From NCBI GenBank assembly GCA_947453625.1, contig CANGHK010000017.1, forward strand, positions 22,912 to 86,911: a stretch of DNA of 64,000 nt. The letters are read 5' to 3'. This DNA is from Burkholderiales bacterium. Its GTDB lineage: Bacteria; Pseudomonadota; Gammaproteobacteria; Burkholderiales; Burkholderiaceae_C. Within the stretch, counting starts at the first letter, position 1. Each line of letters begins with the position of its first letter. The notes under the pieces were generated by a model. That model worked only from the letters and a program-made list of their open reading frames with translations. It was not told where the DNA came from and ran no database searches. Below are positions 39,206-48,890 of this stretch, in pieces. The position numbers were made by a program, and so were the translations under genes.

Positions 39206-39233
39206 GAAACCTGAACGGTAGATTTCACTTGCC

Positions 39234-40196
39234 ATGCCCCGCGATAAGACAATTTTCGTTGCCATACCCAGTTACCGTGATGCCGAGTTGCCGCTGACCG
39301 TGGCGCGCCTCATTGCCGCGGCCAGCCGCCCCGCCAACTTGCGCTTCGGCATATGCCAGCAAGACAAGCTGAGTGACTGGGTCGACTTCAGTCAATTCCA
39401 GGGCAAAATTTCAATCGATCTCTACAACTGCCTGCCTGAAGAGAGCCATGGCTTGTGCTGGGCCCTGAATAAATGCTATGGCATGTACGGCGGGGAGGAC
39501 TATTTTTTGCAACTGGATGCCCACAGTGAGATGATCGAGGATTGGGACACGATTTTGATAAAACAGGATCAGCAGTGTTCGGACATTTTCGGTGGCACCA
39601 AAAATATATTTTCCAGTTATCCTGCCGGCTACACCATCGACAAGCAATTGAACCGTACCCTGCTGCCGCTTGGCGCTGCGTCAAAGACATTGCTGCATTA
39701 TGAAGAGGGCCGGCCTTTCCCGACCGGACATGCGATAACGCTGGACGACCCTGATCGTCCGGTAAAAGCCCGGTACCTGAGCGGGGGCTTCATGTTTGGC
39801 GCCGGTCAGTTCTGCACCGAGGTTCCCTACAACCCCGAGATCGTGTTCTGGGGCACTGAAATCATCACCACCGTGCGTGCTTACACGGCGGGCTTCGACT
39901 TGTTCCATCCCTCGCAGCCGGTCGGCTGGCATCATTACGGCGAGCGGCATATTGCCCGCAAGGGCCGCCCTCATGTCTGGAACCTGTATGACGACGAAAA
40001 GCGTGCAGTCAAGTTCGAGGAGCGAAACAGAAAATCCTTTGATTTGGTTGAGCAACTGCTGAACGGAACATACCAAGGGCCTTTTGGTCTCGGCTCGGCG
40101 CGCACCTTGGCGCAATTCGAGTGCTATGCCGGGATCGACTTGAAATCGCGATCACGGACCCCGGAGGCGGAGTCTGGTGATTACGCGGACAGTTAG
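39234..40196 (+). CDS. GT60-like (hydroxyproline GlcNAc-transferase-type) glycosyltransferase
   Basis: This 320-residue protein starts IFVAIPSYRDAELPLTVARLI and has the GlcNAc (PF11397) pattern GGEDYFLQLDAHSEMIEDWD, where D95-A-H97 takes the place of the metal-binding DSH/DXD. A later GGFMFGAGQFCTEVPYNPEIVFWGTEI segment is also typical. The family includes Skp1 hydroxyproline GlcNAc-transferase of Dictyostelium. The presence of P4H-like oxygenases nearby recalls that two-step pathway, but the precursor core has no proline. Thr/Ser or another target is therefore more likely. Confidence 0.78.
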   Translation: MPRDKTIFVAIPSYRDAELPLTVARLIAAASRPANLRFGICQQDKLSDWVDFSQFQGKISIDLYNCLPEESHGLCWALNKCYGMYGGEDYFLQLDAHSEMIEDWDTILIKQDQQCSDIFGGTKNIFSSYPAGYTIDKQLNRTLLPLGAASKTLLHYEEGRPFPTGHAITLDDPDRPVKARYLSGGFMFGAGQFCTEVPYNPEIVFWGTEIITTVRAYTAGFDLFHPSQPVGWHHYGERHIARKGRPHVWNLYDDEKRAVKFEERNRKSFDLVEQLLNGTYQGPFGLGSARTLAQFECYAGIDLKSRSRTPEAESGDYADS

Positions 40197-40217
40197 GCTG
40201 CAGCGGGGTGATCGCGC

Positions 40218-41942
40218 TTGAAAAATAACTCGAAAAACCGGCAGCAAGGCCTTGAAGCGGGTCGAAATAAAAAGGTCGCGCTGGTGATTCCGATCCATCC
40301 GCCAAAAAAGGATTATGTAAAGCAGTTGTTGTATACCTACATCAACAATTCTGAATTTGTTGACATCTTTTTTGTCATATCGAGCGAGGAGGAATTCAAG
40401 CAGATGCAGGATGTCGACTTCATGGACACCGCCTTGGTATTCCTGCCGCCCGGTGTCGATCGGAAGATAGCCAGATTTGCGCATGCCGTGTTCAAGAAGT
40501 TATATGGTCTCGATTATGTAGCGAAAATTGAACGCTACGACTATGCGCTGGCGCTGGATTCCGAGATCGATTTGCTGGATTTGTCCGACATCCACGAAAT
40601 ATGTATAAGGATCTGTGCAAAGAAGGAAATATATGGTTGCCAATCGGACTGGCCGTTTGCTAACACCATCAACAACCGTTGTCAAAATTTTCTTGCCAGA
40701 AATTTCATAGACTGTTCCGTGATCGACCGCTCGATATATTTTTGGTGGAGCCAGTTGCCGGTCTATGACTTGAAGATAGTCGGCCCATTCCTCAATGATA
40801 TCGGCATGGCGGATCTCGACGGCATCTTGGGCGGGTTGAGTTGGTCTTGTTTCGAGAATATTATTTATCTTTATTACTGCGTCGCGAGCCATGGCTACAA
40901 ACTGGTCAAGCTCGATGATTTTGATATTAGATTTAATAATTCACTCGAAAACAACCTGAGCGCCGAAGTCATGGCGCTGCTCGAGCAGAGTGGCGTATAC
41001 ATATACTGGCAGAACGCGCGCTTGCCGCTCAAAGCCTATCACAAGATCATCTATCACAAAGACCACCATGGCGGCGAGAACCGCTATAACAAGATCACGA
41101 ATGACGGCTTGAATATTTATCCGCTGACCGAGAAGAACACCTTTGCTGCTAATAATAGCTTGCACTGTGATCTGCTCAATCTAAATGAATTCAAAAACCA
41201 TGGTGCATTTTTTTCGGAGCCGGATTTTTGTCTCAAAAACAATATCATCTTTGTTGCATGGCTGGGTCGGGAGGCGGTTCCTGAAGACCTTTATGACAAC
41301 TTCAGGCGAATTCGGGAGACCTGTGTTGACTGCCATTTGCTGCTGCTGACACCCTTGAATCTGGATGGCTTCATTATTTCGACTGAGCCCATCCATTCGT
41401 ATTTTTGGGCGATGCCGTGCCCGATCCAGTCGGAGTTGCTCAAGGCCTACCTGATGAATCACTTCGGTGGCGCCTATGTCGATGCCTCGGCGCCGCTCGA
41501 TATAGATATTTCACGAGCCATGCAAGATCTTCTTGCGTCGCCAGCAGATGTGGTTTCCTGCGGCTGCGAAGCGTTGCCCGGGCAGAACTTGGCTCGGCGC
41601 CTGGATGCGCAGACCGCGGCGGCTGAGTTGGACCATGGGCAAAGCCGCGTGGCCGCCGGCCATGTGGTGTTGGCAAGGCAGGCTACGGATTTCACGAAAT
41701 TCTGGGTCAAGGCCCAAGGACGCTGTCTGGAAGAAATCGAGGGCGACCTTGCCGCGGCAGTCGGCATGGCAGCCGATGGGCAGTATCTCATTGAGAGTGC
41801 CGAATCGAAGCATGATGCGCGATATTCCTCTCGCTGCTTGAACCTCGAACATGAACTTCAGGCATGTTTTTCAAAAGCAATTGAAAATTTTCCCAGTTTT
41901 TTCATGGATGGGGTGCCAATACGCTCTGGTGTTGTTTCCTGA
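40218..41942 (+). CDS. Putative two-domain glycosyltransferase
   Basis: The 574-residue protein appears to hold two GT-A-like parts. The first starts KVALVIPIHPPKKDYVKQLLYTY and has ERYDYALALDSEIDLL near residue 112. The second has ELLKAYLMNHFGGAYVDASAPLD near residue 405, which resembles the sugar-binding DXD region of GT32/capsule enzymes. It is AT-rich with many ATA, TTA and AAT codons, clearly unlike the core genes, so horizontal transfer is probable. The start is TTG 40218, with GGGGTG eight bases before; no in-frame ATG lies near. Exact activity is unknown. Confidence 0.6.
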   Translation: MKNNSKNRQQGLEAGRNKKVALVIPIHPPKKDYVKQLLYTYINNSEFVDIFFVISSEEEFKQMQDVDFMDTALVFLPPGVDRKIARFAHAVFKKLYGLDYVAKIERYDYALALDSEIDLLDLSDIHEICIRICAKKEIYGCQSDWPFANTINNRCQNFLARNFIDCSVIDRSIYFWWSQLPVYDLKIVGPFLNDIGMADLDGILGGLSWSCFENIIYLYYCVASHGYKLVKLDDFDIRFNNSLENNLSAEVMALLEQSGVYIYWQNARLPLKAYHKIIYHKDHHGGENRYNKITNDGLNIYPLTEKNTFAANNSLHCDLLNLNEFKNHGAFFSEPDFCLKNNIIFVAWLGREAVPEDLYDNFRRIRETCVDCHLLLLTPLNLDGFIISTEPIHSYFWAMPCPIQSELLKAYLMNHFGGAYVDASAPLDIDISRAMQDLLASPADVVSCGCEALPGQNLARRLDAQTAAAELDHGQSRVAAGHVVLARQATDFTKFWVKAQGRCLEEIEGDLAAAVGMAADGQYLIESAESKHDARYSSRCLNLEHELQACFSKAIENFPSFFMDGVPIRSGVVS

Positions 41943-41979
41943 TTCGGGATGATCTGCGCCGCGGCGGCAAGGCGGGCTG

Positions 41980-41999
41980 GGCTATCGATATCGATAGCC
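41980..41999. promoter_or_regulatory. 20-bp perfect palindrome before the first export gene
   Basis: GGCTATCGATATCGATAGCC is its own reverse complement and lies 52 bases before the HlyD-like gene. Perfect symmetry of this length suggests a regulator-binding site or an mRNA hairpin at the head of the export operon. No copy was noticed at the second export set. Confidence 0.5.
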
Positions 42000-42051
42000 T
42001 GGCTGTTCGTCGGCCTCAACCGAGGTGGCATGATGGTTGATGATCATTGTT

Positions 42052-43365
42052 ATGAATCCGCTTGACCATAAAAGAGAAATATTTCGTCAATCGGTATTGG
42101 ATCGGCTGTCGTCGCCGGAGCAACTCGACTCTCTGACGCGAATCATCACACCGCAGGCCTGGATCGCGTTGCTGCCATTCATAGTATTGATGCTCATCGC
42201 TTTGCTCTGGGGATGGTTTGGCAGGCTGCCCACCCGGCTGACGTCCGATCGCTGCATCCTGATTGCGCCACCGGAACTGGCTGAGATCACCAGCATTTCA
42301 AGCGGACGCATCCTGCAGTGGATGGTGGCCGTCGGGGATACGGTGAGGGAAGGCACTCCTGTTGCCCGTTTGGTGCCGCCCGATTTGCTCGCGCGGATTC
42401 AGGAGGCCGAGGCCCGCCTGCGGGACCTGGAAACGCACCGACATCTCGCCAGGGATTTTGATGCGCATGCCGCTGCGTTGGCGGCGGAGGGGCTGGGACA
42501 GGAGCGGAAGTTGCTGGAACAGCAACTGCGCAGGGCCCGGGCGCGGTCCGATCGCGCCAGGGAAAGCGCACAGTTGGCCATGGAGCCTGGGGCGACGCAG
42601 GAGGGGTCGTTTCGGGCCGGCCCGATGAACCGCGACGCAACGCCGGTCCTGCAGCCCGCTCACCTGATAGCCCGGCAGGACGAACCGGTGGCTGATCTGG
42701 AACTCGCGCACATCAAAGGCCGGATCGAGCAACTCGATCAACTGGCGCGCGCCAAGCGGCAACCCGTGGCGGCCTCGTGGATTGCCAACCGGATAAGCGA
42801 GTCCGAGCGACAGGTCACTGCACTGAAGAAAAGCATGGACGGCGCAGTGACGGTGCTGAGCCGGCACAACGGACGCGTGGCAGCGCTCAAGACGGCTGTT
42901 GGCATGCCCGTCGAACGCGATGCGCCGCTGTTGACGATCGAACTCGCGGGTCTATCCCCCGATACCCTCCAGGCTTTGGTCTACCTGCTGCCCGGCGATG
43001 GATTGAAGGTCCTTCCCGACATGGCGGTCAAAATCACGCCGCGTGCCCTCGAGAGCGGACAATTCGGCTTCGTCAGCGCCAGCGTGGCGCAGGTGTCCAC
43101 GCACCCGACCAACGCGCAGGGCAGGGCCTCGAGGTTCCACAATGACGCCGTGGCTGGCATTGGGATCAGCGATGAAAATCTGACAGAAGTACGCATGAAA
43201 CTGCATTCGACTGCCTGGGCTAGCCCTTATCCCTGGTCCCGGGCGATTGGCATGCAGGCTAAACCGGCCAGCGGCACGCCGTGTTCGGCCGAGATCACCA
43301 CGGCGCAGCAGCGGCCATTTTCCATGATCATCCCATTTCTTAAAAAATCTTTCCCGGACCGCTGA
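42052..43365 (+). CDS. NHLM-type secretion adaptor, HlyD-like (set 1)
   Basis: The 437-residue membrane-fusion protein has the start seen in NHLM secretion proteins (IFRQSVLDRLSSPEQLDSLTRI), one membrane helix near residues 38-60, a biotinyl/lipoyl-like segment (SSGRILQWMVAVGDTVREGTPVARL) and a charged coiled-coil (about 110-260). A C-terminal beta domain ends IIPFLKKSFP. It would link the inner-membrane ABC pair with an outer-membrane channel. Its paralogue is at 58468. ATG 42040 and TTG 42037 are longer alternatives; ATG 42052 aligns best with the paralogue. Confidence 0.87.
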   Translation: MNPLDHKREIFRQSVLDRLSSPEQLDSLTRIITPQAWIALLPFIVLMLIALLWGWFGRLPTRLTSDRCILIAPPELAEITSISSGRILQWMVAVGDTVREGTPVARLVPPDLLARIQEAEARLRDLETHRHLARDFDAHAAALAAEGLGQERKLLEQQLRRARARSDRARESAQLAMEPGATQEGSFRAGPMNRDATPVLQPAHLIARQDEPVADLELAHIKGRIEQLDQLARAKRQPVAASWIANRISESERQVTALKKSMDGAVTVLSRHNGRVAALKTAVGMPVERDAPLLTIELAGLSPDTLQALVYLLPGDGLKVLPDMAVKITPRALESGQFGFVSASVAQVSTHPTNAQGRASRFHNDAVAGIGISDENLTEVRMKLHSTAWASPYPWSRAIGMQAKPASGTPCSAEITTAQQRPFSMIIPFLKKSFPDR

Positions 43366-43369
43366 TTCA

Positions 43370-45697
43370 ATGAATTCGGCAAGTACGCCTGAAAATTCAC
43401 ATCCGAGGCCATTCGTCAAAGCCCCGGCCGTCAAGCGGAGGGCGCGGCGGCGAGACGCGGGGCGCCACAAGACAGCGACCATTCTTCAGATGGAGGCACT
43501 TGAATGTGGCGCCGCTGCGTTGGCCATAATTCTGGCCTACCACGGCCGCTGGGTCTCGCTCGAAGAGTTGCGCGTCAAGTGTGGCGTGTCGCGTGACGGT
43601 GTCAGGGCCAGCAATATCCTCAGGGCTGCGCGCGGCTTCGGCATGATCGCGAGGGGTTTCAAGAAAGAGCCCCAGGAACTGCGGATGATGCCTCTTCCGG
43701 TGATCGTGTTCTGGGACTTCAAACACTATGTGGTGGTGGAGGGATTCAAGGGCGACAAGGTGTACCTCAACGATCCTGGGGCTGGGCCGCGGGTCATCTC
43801 AGGGGAGGAATTCGACCTGTTCTTCACCGGTGTCGCACTGACCTTCGAGATTGGGCCTGACTTCAAGCCAGGCGGCCGGCCCCGGAGTCTGAGTGGTGCG
43901 CTGAGGCGACAATTGTCGGGCACCAAGGAAGCGCTGGCTTACCTGATTTTGGTCGGTATCGCCTTGGTCTTTGCCGGCTTGTTGATCCCGCTGTTGACCA
44001 GTCTGTTCATTGACAAGGTGATGGGGGCACGGCTCGATCACTGGCTGATGCCGCTGGTGCTGGGTCTGGTCGTCATGGGCAGTATGAGAATGGCGCTGAC
44101 CTGGCTGGAGAGTTACTACCTGCTGAGGGTGAGAACACAGTTGGTGGCCTTTTCATCGAGCCGGCTATTCTGGCATTTGCTGCGGCTGCCTATTGTCTTT
44201 TACAGCCAGCGCTCGCCGGGTGAACTCGCTTCGCGGGTCGATATCCATGACCGTGTCGCAGGCAGCCTGTTCGGCGATCTTGCGCAGTCGGCGCTGGCGC
44301 TGCTGCAGATTTTTTTCTTTGGCGCAGCGCTGTTCTGCTGCGACGTCTACCTGGCCCTGATCAGCGTTACCGTTGGAATTCTGGACCTCGTGATCACGCG
44401 CTGGACTGCAATGCAGATCCTGGCGATCAGCCACAAGCTGTCCCTCACCGGAGGCAAAGCCTACAGCGCCACCTTGAATGGACTCGAGGTCATGGAGACT
44501 ATCAAGTCCACGGGTTGTGAGTCGGATTACTTTGCGCAGTGGGCCGGCGCCCAGGCAAAACTCGTCAATTTCGAACAGGACAAGGCGCGAATGACCTTGC
44601 TGATGCAGGCAGGGCCCGAATTGCTCGGCGCTGTCGGCGCCATGCTGCTGCTCGGGGTCGGCGGGATCCGTGTCATCGAGGGGCATCTCAGCATTGGCAT
44701 GCTGGTGGCCGTCCTCAGCCTGGCAGCGAGTTTTTCAGGTCGAATTGATCAAGTGCTCGGGATTGGCAGGAAAGTTTCCGAACTGAAGGGAGACATCAAT
44801 CGCCTCGACGATGTATTGCAGTATCCGCTGGATGGCTGGCTGCTGCGCGACGAACTGGCAGCGGCTGCGTTGCGGGATCGAAGCGAAGCGCAGCAAACCG
44901 CCGGTGAAGGCTTGCCGCAGGCCGGGATGGCGGTGCCACTGGCTGCCCGCCAAATGCAGTCGGGTCACGCCAAACTGGAGGGGCGGATAGAAATCATTGA
45001 CTTGTCCTTTGGCTACACGCAGTCAGGTGCCGCCCTGATCCAGCACTTCAACCTGCTGATCGAGCCGGGCGAGCGGGTGGCCATCGTCGGGCCCTCGGGT
45101 TGTGGAAAATCGACGGTGTCTCGAATGCTTGCGGGATTGTATGAGCCTTGGCAAGGGGAAATCCGGTTTGATGACAAGCTTCGGGTCGACTATCCACGAC
45201 AGGTGTTCTTCAATTCGGTTGCGCTGGTTGATCAGGAGATCATGCTGTTTGAAGGTACGGTGCGCGACAATCTGACGATGTGGGACCGGTCCATTTCGGA
45301 CCGAGACATGGTGCAGGCCGCGAAGGATGCCTGCATTCACGACTTCATCATGTCCCGGCCGGGCGCTTACGAGAGCCTGATCGAGGAGGGCGGCCAGAAT
45401 ATCAGTGGCGGCCAGCGACAACGTCTGGAAATCGCACGTGCGCTCGCCACCAATCCCCGCGTCGTGGTCATGGACGAAGCCACCAGCGCACTGGATCCGC
45501 CGACCGAGCAGCAGATCGACCTGAACTTGCGGCGCCGAGGTTGTACTTGCGTGATCATCGCCCACCGGCTCTCGACGATTCGTGATGCGGAAGAAATCAT
45601 CGTCCTCAACGCGGGGCAGTTGGTGGAGCGGGGCGACCACGAGGAATTGATGAAAATACCCGATGGCTTTTACAAAAATTTGCTGGCGCAGGGCTGA
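43370..45697 (+). CDS. NHLM-type C39 peptidase/permease/ATPase (set 1)
   Basis: This 775-residue ABC exporter has an N-terminal C39 double-glycine peptidase. The catalytic residues are C46 (MEALECGAAALA), H119 (FWDFKHYVVVEG) and D135 (YLNDPGAGP). Six membrane helices follow (about 180-460), then an ATPase domain with Walker A K580 (GPSGCGKST), signature ISGGQRQRLEIARAL and Walker B VVVMDEATSALD. It should cut leaders after Gly-Gly and export the core. The Nif11-type precursor at 36055 is the obvious substrate. It starts four bases after the adaptor gene. Confidence 0.94.
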   Translation: MNSASTPENSHPRPFVKAPAVKRRARRRDAGRHKTATILQMEALECGAAALAIILAYHGRWVSLEELRVKCGVSRDGVRASNILRAARGFGMIARGFKKEPQELRMMPLPVIVFWDFKHYVVVEGFKGDKVYLNDPGAGPRVISGEEFDLFFTGVALTFEIGPDFKPGGRPRSLSGALRRQLSGTKEALAYLILVGIALVFAGLLIPLLTSLFIDKVMGARLDHWLMPLVLGLVVMGSMRMALTWLESYYLLRVRTQLVAFSSSRLFWHLLRLPIVFYSQRSPGELASRVDIHDRVAGSLFGDLAQSALALLQIFFFGAALFCCDVYLALISVTVGILDLVITRWTAMQILAISHKLSLTGGKAYSATLNGLEVMETIKSTGCESDYFAQWAGAQAKLVNFEQDKARMTLLMQAGPELLGAVGAMLLLGVGGIRVIEGHLSIGMLVAVLSLAASFSGRIDQVLGIGRKVSELKGDINRLDDVLQYPLDGWLLRDELAAAALRDRSEAQQTAGEGLPQAGMAVPLAARQMQSGHAKLEGRIEIIDLSFGYTQSGAALIQHFNLLIEPGERVAIVGPSGCGKSTVSRMLAGLYEPWQGEIRFDDKLRVDYPRQVFFNSVALVDQEIMLFEGTVRDNLTMWDRSISDRDMVQAAKDACIHDFIMSRPGAYESLIEEGGQNISGGQRQRLEIARALATNPRVVVMDEATSALDPPTEQQIDLNLRRRGCTCVIIAHRLSTIRDAEEIIVLNAGQLVERGDHEELMKIPDGFYKNLLAQG

Positions 45698-45716
45698 TCT
45701 CGGGGTATTTAGCTGA

Positions 45717-48700
45717 ATGTCCGGACTGACTGTTGATATCGAACCGACGACGCAGGCCCAGCCCGCGCCACGCTGGGTGTGGTTGCACGACCCGCAGCGA
45801 CACTATTGGGTCCAATCGGGTGGTTTCGATATTTTTTTGCAGCGACGGAATCCGGATGGCAGCCCGAACGGCGCGCGCCACCCTCTATTTCGCGCGCTCG
45901 CTGGCCAACTGGTCATGGGCCTGGCCCCATCGAAACTGCCTGTGGGCTGGGGAGTCGTCGCAGTAAAGTTGCCGGGAACCTTGATTTGGACCTTGACTGC
46001 GCAGGACTTTGCGCAGTTTCTGCTGCAGGCAGAGACCCGCGCTCATGCGAACTCGCTGTTGAGTGGCTGGGTGACGTCGACCTCGCATCAGGTTACCCAG
46101 TTGTCGCCACGCCAGCATTTGCGCGAATTGAGCGCTGGCCTGCGCCACCACGCCCAGCCGGGTGAATTGCTGTCGACGGATCAAGGCGTTGTTTGGGTCC
46201 TTGTCGGTCAGGGCGAGGCCTTGTGGATGGGACAACAAGAGTTTGTCGTCAACCTATCGACCGGTGTTTGCCCTGTCTCACCGGGTGGATTTCTGCGGGT
46301 TCAGGGACTGTCGGTGCTTGATGCCGTGTCGCCCCTGTCCATGGTCGAGCAAGGGCAACTCTGGCGCGCGACACAACTGCACCTGGGCTTTGTCATTCGC
46401 CACGCGCTGCGCTGCATAGACTTGGACGCATTGGCGCAGTGCCGGGCGTCGGCTGCTGTGTTTGAGGCTGCGGGCGCGCAGACCAGGCAGACGCTGACGA
46501 CGCTGATGGACCTGGCACAGGGGACGGTTGCGGGTGCGGTGAGCCCGGCCAGCCGATCGCCCAGCGTTGAGGCACCCGCGCAAAGCCTGCCATCGGCGCC
46601 TGAGCCTGAGCCTGGCCAGACACTGCAGCCCGCAATCCCGGGTCCGCCTCCATCGGTGGAAACCGCCTCGGCTCGAACGGGTTCGGGCCATCCGACGGCC
46701 TCGCCAAAGGCCGGTGAGGGCAGACATGCCCCGCTGCTACAGGCGCTGGCGCCCATAGGCGAATTGATCGGGGTGACTTTTCGCTCGCCCTCCGGGCCTG
46801 ACCCGACTGCACTTTCCCGTAATGCCGTGGGTGCGGTCTGCGCTGCCTCGGCTGTGCGTTACCGACGGGTGGCCTTGACCGGAGCGTGGTGGAAGACCGA
46901 CAGCGGCCCCTTGCTCGCCAGCGTCGGTGAGCAAATGGCATGGGTCGCGCTGTTGCCTGTCAACGATTCGAGCTATGCCCTCTACGATCCGGCAAGCGGC
47001 GACACAAGGCCTTGCACGGCGGTGCAGGCGCAGACTCTCGGGAAATTCGGCTTTTCCTTCTACCGGCCCTTCCCCAATACAAGGGTAAGGCGCCTGGACC
47101 TGCTGAAATTCGGCTTCCACCAACGCTGGCGCGACGCGAAGCGGCTGCTCGGGATCAGCCTGTTCATCGGCCTGCTGGGCGTGGTCACCCCGGTCGCATT
47201 TGGCCTGCTGATCGACAAAGTCATTCCTTCTGCCGATTTGCCACTGCTTTGGCAGATGCTGGTCGCACTGTTCATCACCGCGCTGGCCACGGGAATGTTT
47301 CACATCGCCCAGTCGATCGCGCTGCTCCGGTTCGAGACCCACATGAACAACGCCGTGCAGTCGGCCGTGATGGATCGGGTCCTCAAGTTGCCCGTGAGTT
47401 TTTTCAGGAACTACAGCAAAGGTGATCTTGCCGAACGCATCAACGGCATCAATACCATCCGACGAACGCTCTCCGACTCCGCGCTGCAGGTGGTGTTGGG
47501 TGGTATTTTTTCTGTCTTCAACTTCGGCGTTCTTTTTGTGTACAGCCCGAAACTGGCCACCATGGCGACGCTGATGCTGGCCTTGGCGCTGGCATTTACC
47601 GTGACCGTGGGTCTGTACAAACTGCGTTATGAGCGCCAATTGGCCCATGCGTCGGGACGTCTTGCAGGTATGACCTTTCAGTACCTGAATGGCATCAGCA
47701 AGATTCGCATCGCGTCGGCCGAGATCCGGGCCTTCGGCCACTGGGTGGAAAGATTTGCGACCGCGCACCGCCTTGGTTTCCAGACCCAGCAACTTGAAAA
47801 TATCGAGAAGACGTTCTTTGCGGGCTACCCGCAGTTGCTGGCAGCAACCCTCTTCATCGGCGTTGGCATGACGCTCAACCCGCCAGCGGCGAACGCGATG
47901 ACGACCGGAGGCTATATCGCTTTCAGTGCCGCGTTGGCCAGCTTCTTCAATGGTTTCATGAGTCTGGCGCACACCGGCCTGACGCTGTTGAATATCGTGC
48001 CGATCTATGAGCGCGCCAAGCCGATCTTGGACACTGTGCCGGAGTCGTCGATCGATAAACCAGACCCTGGCGAACTGCAAGGCGCGATCGCGATCACCGG
48101 GCTTGACTTTCGCTACAAGGCAGACACGGCGGTGCTGCAGGGCATTTCTCTGTCTATCCGTCCAGGAGAATATGTGGCCCTGGTCGGCCCTTCGGGATGT
48201 GGGAAATCGACGTTGCTGCGCCTGCTGCTTGGTTTCGAAAAAGCCACGGCCGGAACAATCTGCTACGATGGCCAAGATATGCTGGGCGTCGATATAGGCG
48301 CGCTACGTCGACAATTTGGCGTGGTGCTGCAAAGCGGAAAATTGATGGCGGGTGATATTTTCACCAATATCGTTGGGGCGACCAACCTGGGCCAGCAAGA
48401 GGCCTGGGAAGCTGCCAGGATGGTCGGATTGGACGACGATATCCGGAAGTTGCCGATGGGCATGTTCACGCTGATCGGCGATGGCGCCGGTGGTTTTTCG
48501 GGTGGGCAGCGGCAACGCATCATGATCGCCCGCGCCATTGTGCACAGGCCCAGAATTCTGTTTTTCGATGAGGCGACCTGTGCGTTGGATAACCAGACCC
48601 AGGCCATTGTTTCGCACAGCCTGCTTCAGTTGAAGGCAACCCGGATCGTCATTGCCCACAGGCTGTCGACGGTCATCCATGCCGACCGCATCATCGTGCT

Positions 48701-48794
48701 CGATGCGGGGCGCGTGGTACAGGATGGGACTTACAGTACGCTGCTCAATGAGCCCGGCTTGTTTAACGAACTGGCAAAAAGACAGATCACTTAG
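45717..48794 (+). CDS. NHLM-type ABC permease/ATP-binding protein (set 1)
   Basis: The 1025-residue partner of the C39 transporter. Residues 20-260 form a non-membrane region with a barrel-like pattern (WVQSGGFDIFLQRR, GQLVMGLAPS) seen in this ABC class. A Pro/Ser/Ala-rich linker follows (about 265-335), then membrane helices (about 470-770). The ATPase has Walker A GPSGCGKSTLLRLLLG near 825, signature FSGGQRQRIMIARAI and Walker B ILFFDEATCALD. It probably forms a heterodimer with the peptidase-ABC protein. The gap between them is 19 bases. Confidence 0.9.
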   Translation: MSGLTVDIEPTTQAQPAPRWVWLHDPQRHYWVQSGGFDIFLQRRNPDGSPNGARHPLFRALAGQLVMGLAPSKLPVGWGVVAVKLPGTLIWTLTAQDFAQFLLQAETRAHANSLLSGWVTSTSHQVTQLSPRQHLRELSAGLRHHAQPGELLSTDQGVVWVLVGQGEALWMGQQEFVVNLSTGVCPVSPGGFLRVQGLSVLDAVSPLSMVEQGQLWRATQLHLGFVIRHALRCIDLDALAQCRASAAVFEAAGAQTRQTLTTLMDLAQGTVAGAVSPASRSPSVEAPAQSLPSAPEPEPGQTLQPAIPGPPPSVETASARTGSGHPTASPKAGEGRHAPLLQALAPIGELIGVTFRSPSGPDPTALSRNAVGAVCAASAVRYRRVALTGAWWKTDSGPLLASVGEQMAWVALLPVNDSSYALYDPASGDTRPCTAVQAQTLGKFGFSFYRPFPNTRVRRLDLLKFGFHQRWRDAKRLLGISLFIGLLGVVTPVAFGLLIDKVIPSADLPLLWQMLVALFITALATGMFHIAQSIALLRFETHMNNAVQSAVMDRVLKLPVSFFRNYSKGDLAERINGINTIRRTLSDSALQVVLGGIFSVFNFGVLFVYSPKLATMATLMLALALAFTVTVGLYKLRYERQLAHASGRLAGMTFQYLNGISKIRIASAEIRAFGHWVERFATAHRLGFQTQQLENIEKTFFAGYPQLLAATLFIGVGMTLNPPAANAMTTGGYIAFSAALASFFNGFMSLAHTGLTLLNIVPIYERAKPILDTVPESSIDKPDPGELQGAIAITGLDFRYKADTAVLQGISLSIRPGEYVALVGPSGCGKSTLLRLLLGFEKATAGTICYDGQDMLGVDIGALRRQFGVVLQSGKLMAGDIFTNIVGATNLGQQEAWEAARMVGLDDDIRKLPMGMFTLIGDGAGGFSGGQRQRIMIARAIVHRPRILFFDEATCALDNQTQAIVSHSLLQLKATRIVIAHRLSTVIHADRIIVLDAGRVVQDGTYSTLLNEPGLFNELAKRQIT

Positions 48795-48890
48795 TTGCCA
48801 GGTTCGTCGAGGCTTGCGGAATATCTTGCTGCGCCATCCGGGTCGCTGGCCTGGTCGGTGCGATGAAGCATCGGATGCCTGCCTGCGAAT

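Noticed and set aside
46393..46941. Leftward frames inside the first ABC permease gene
   Set aside because: They overlap the Pro/Ser linker of a clear ABC protein and have random-like composition.
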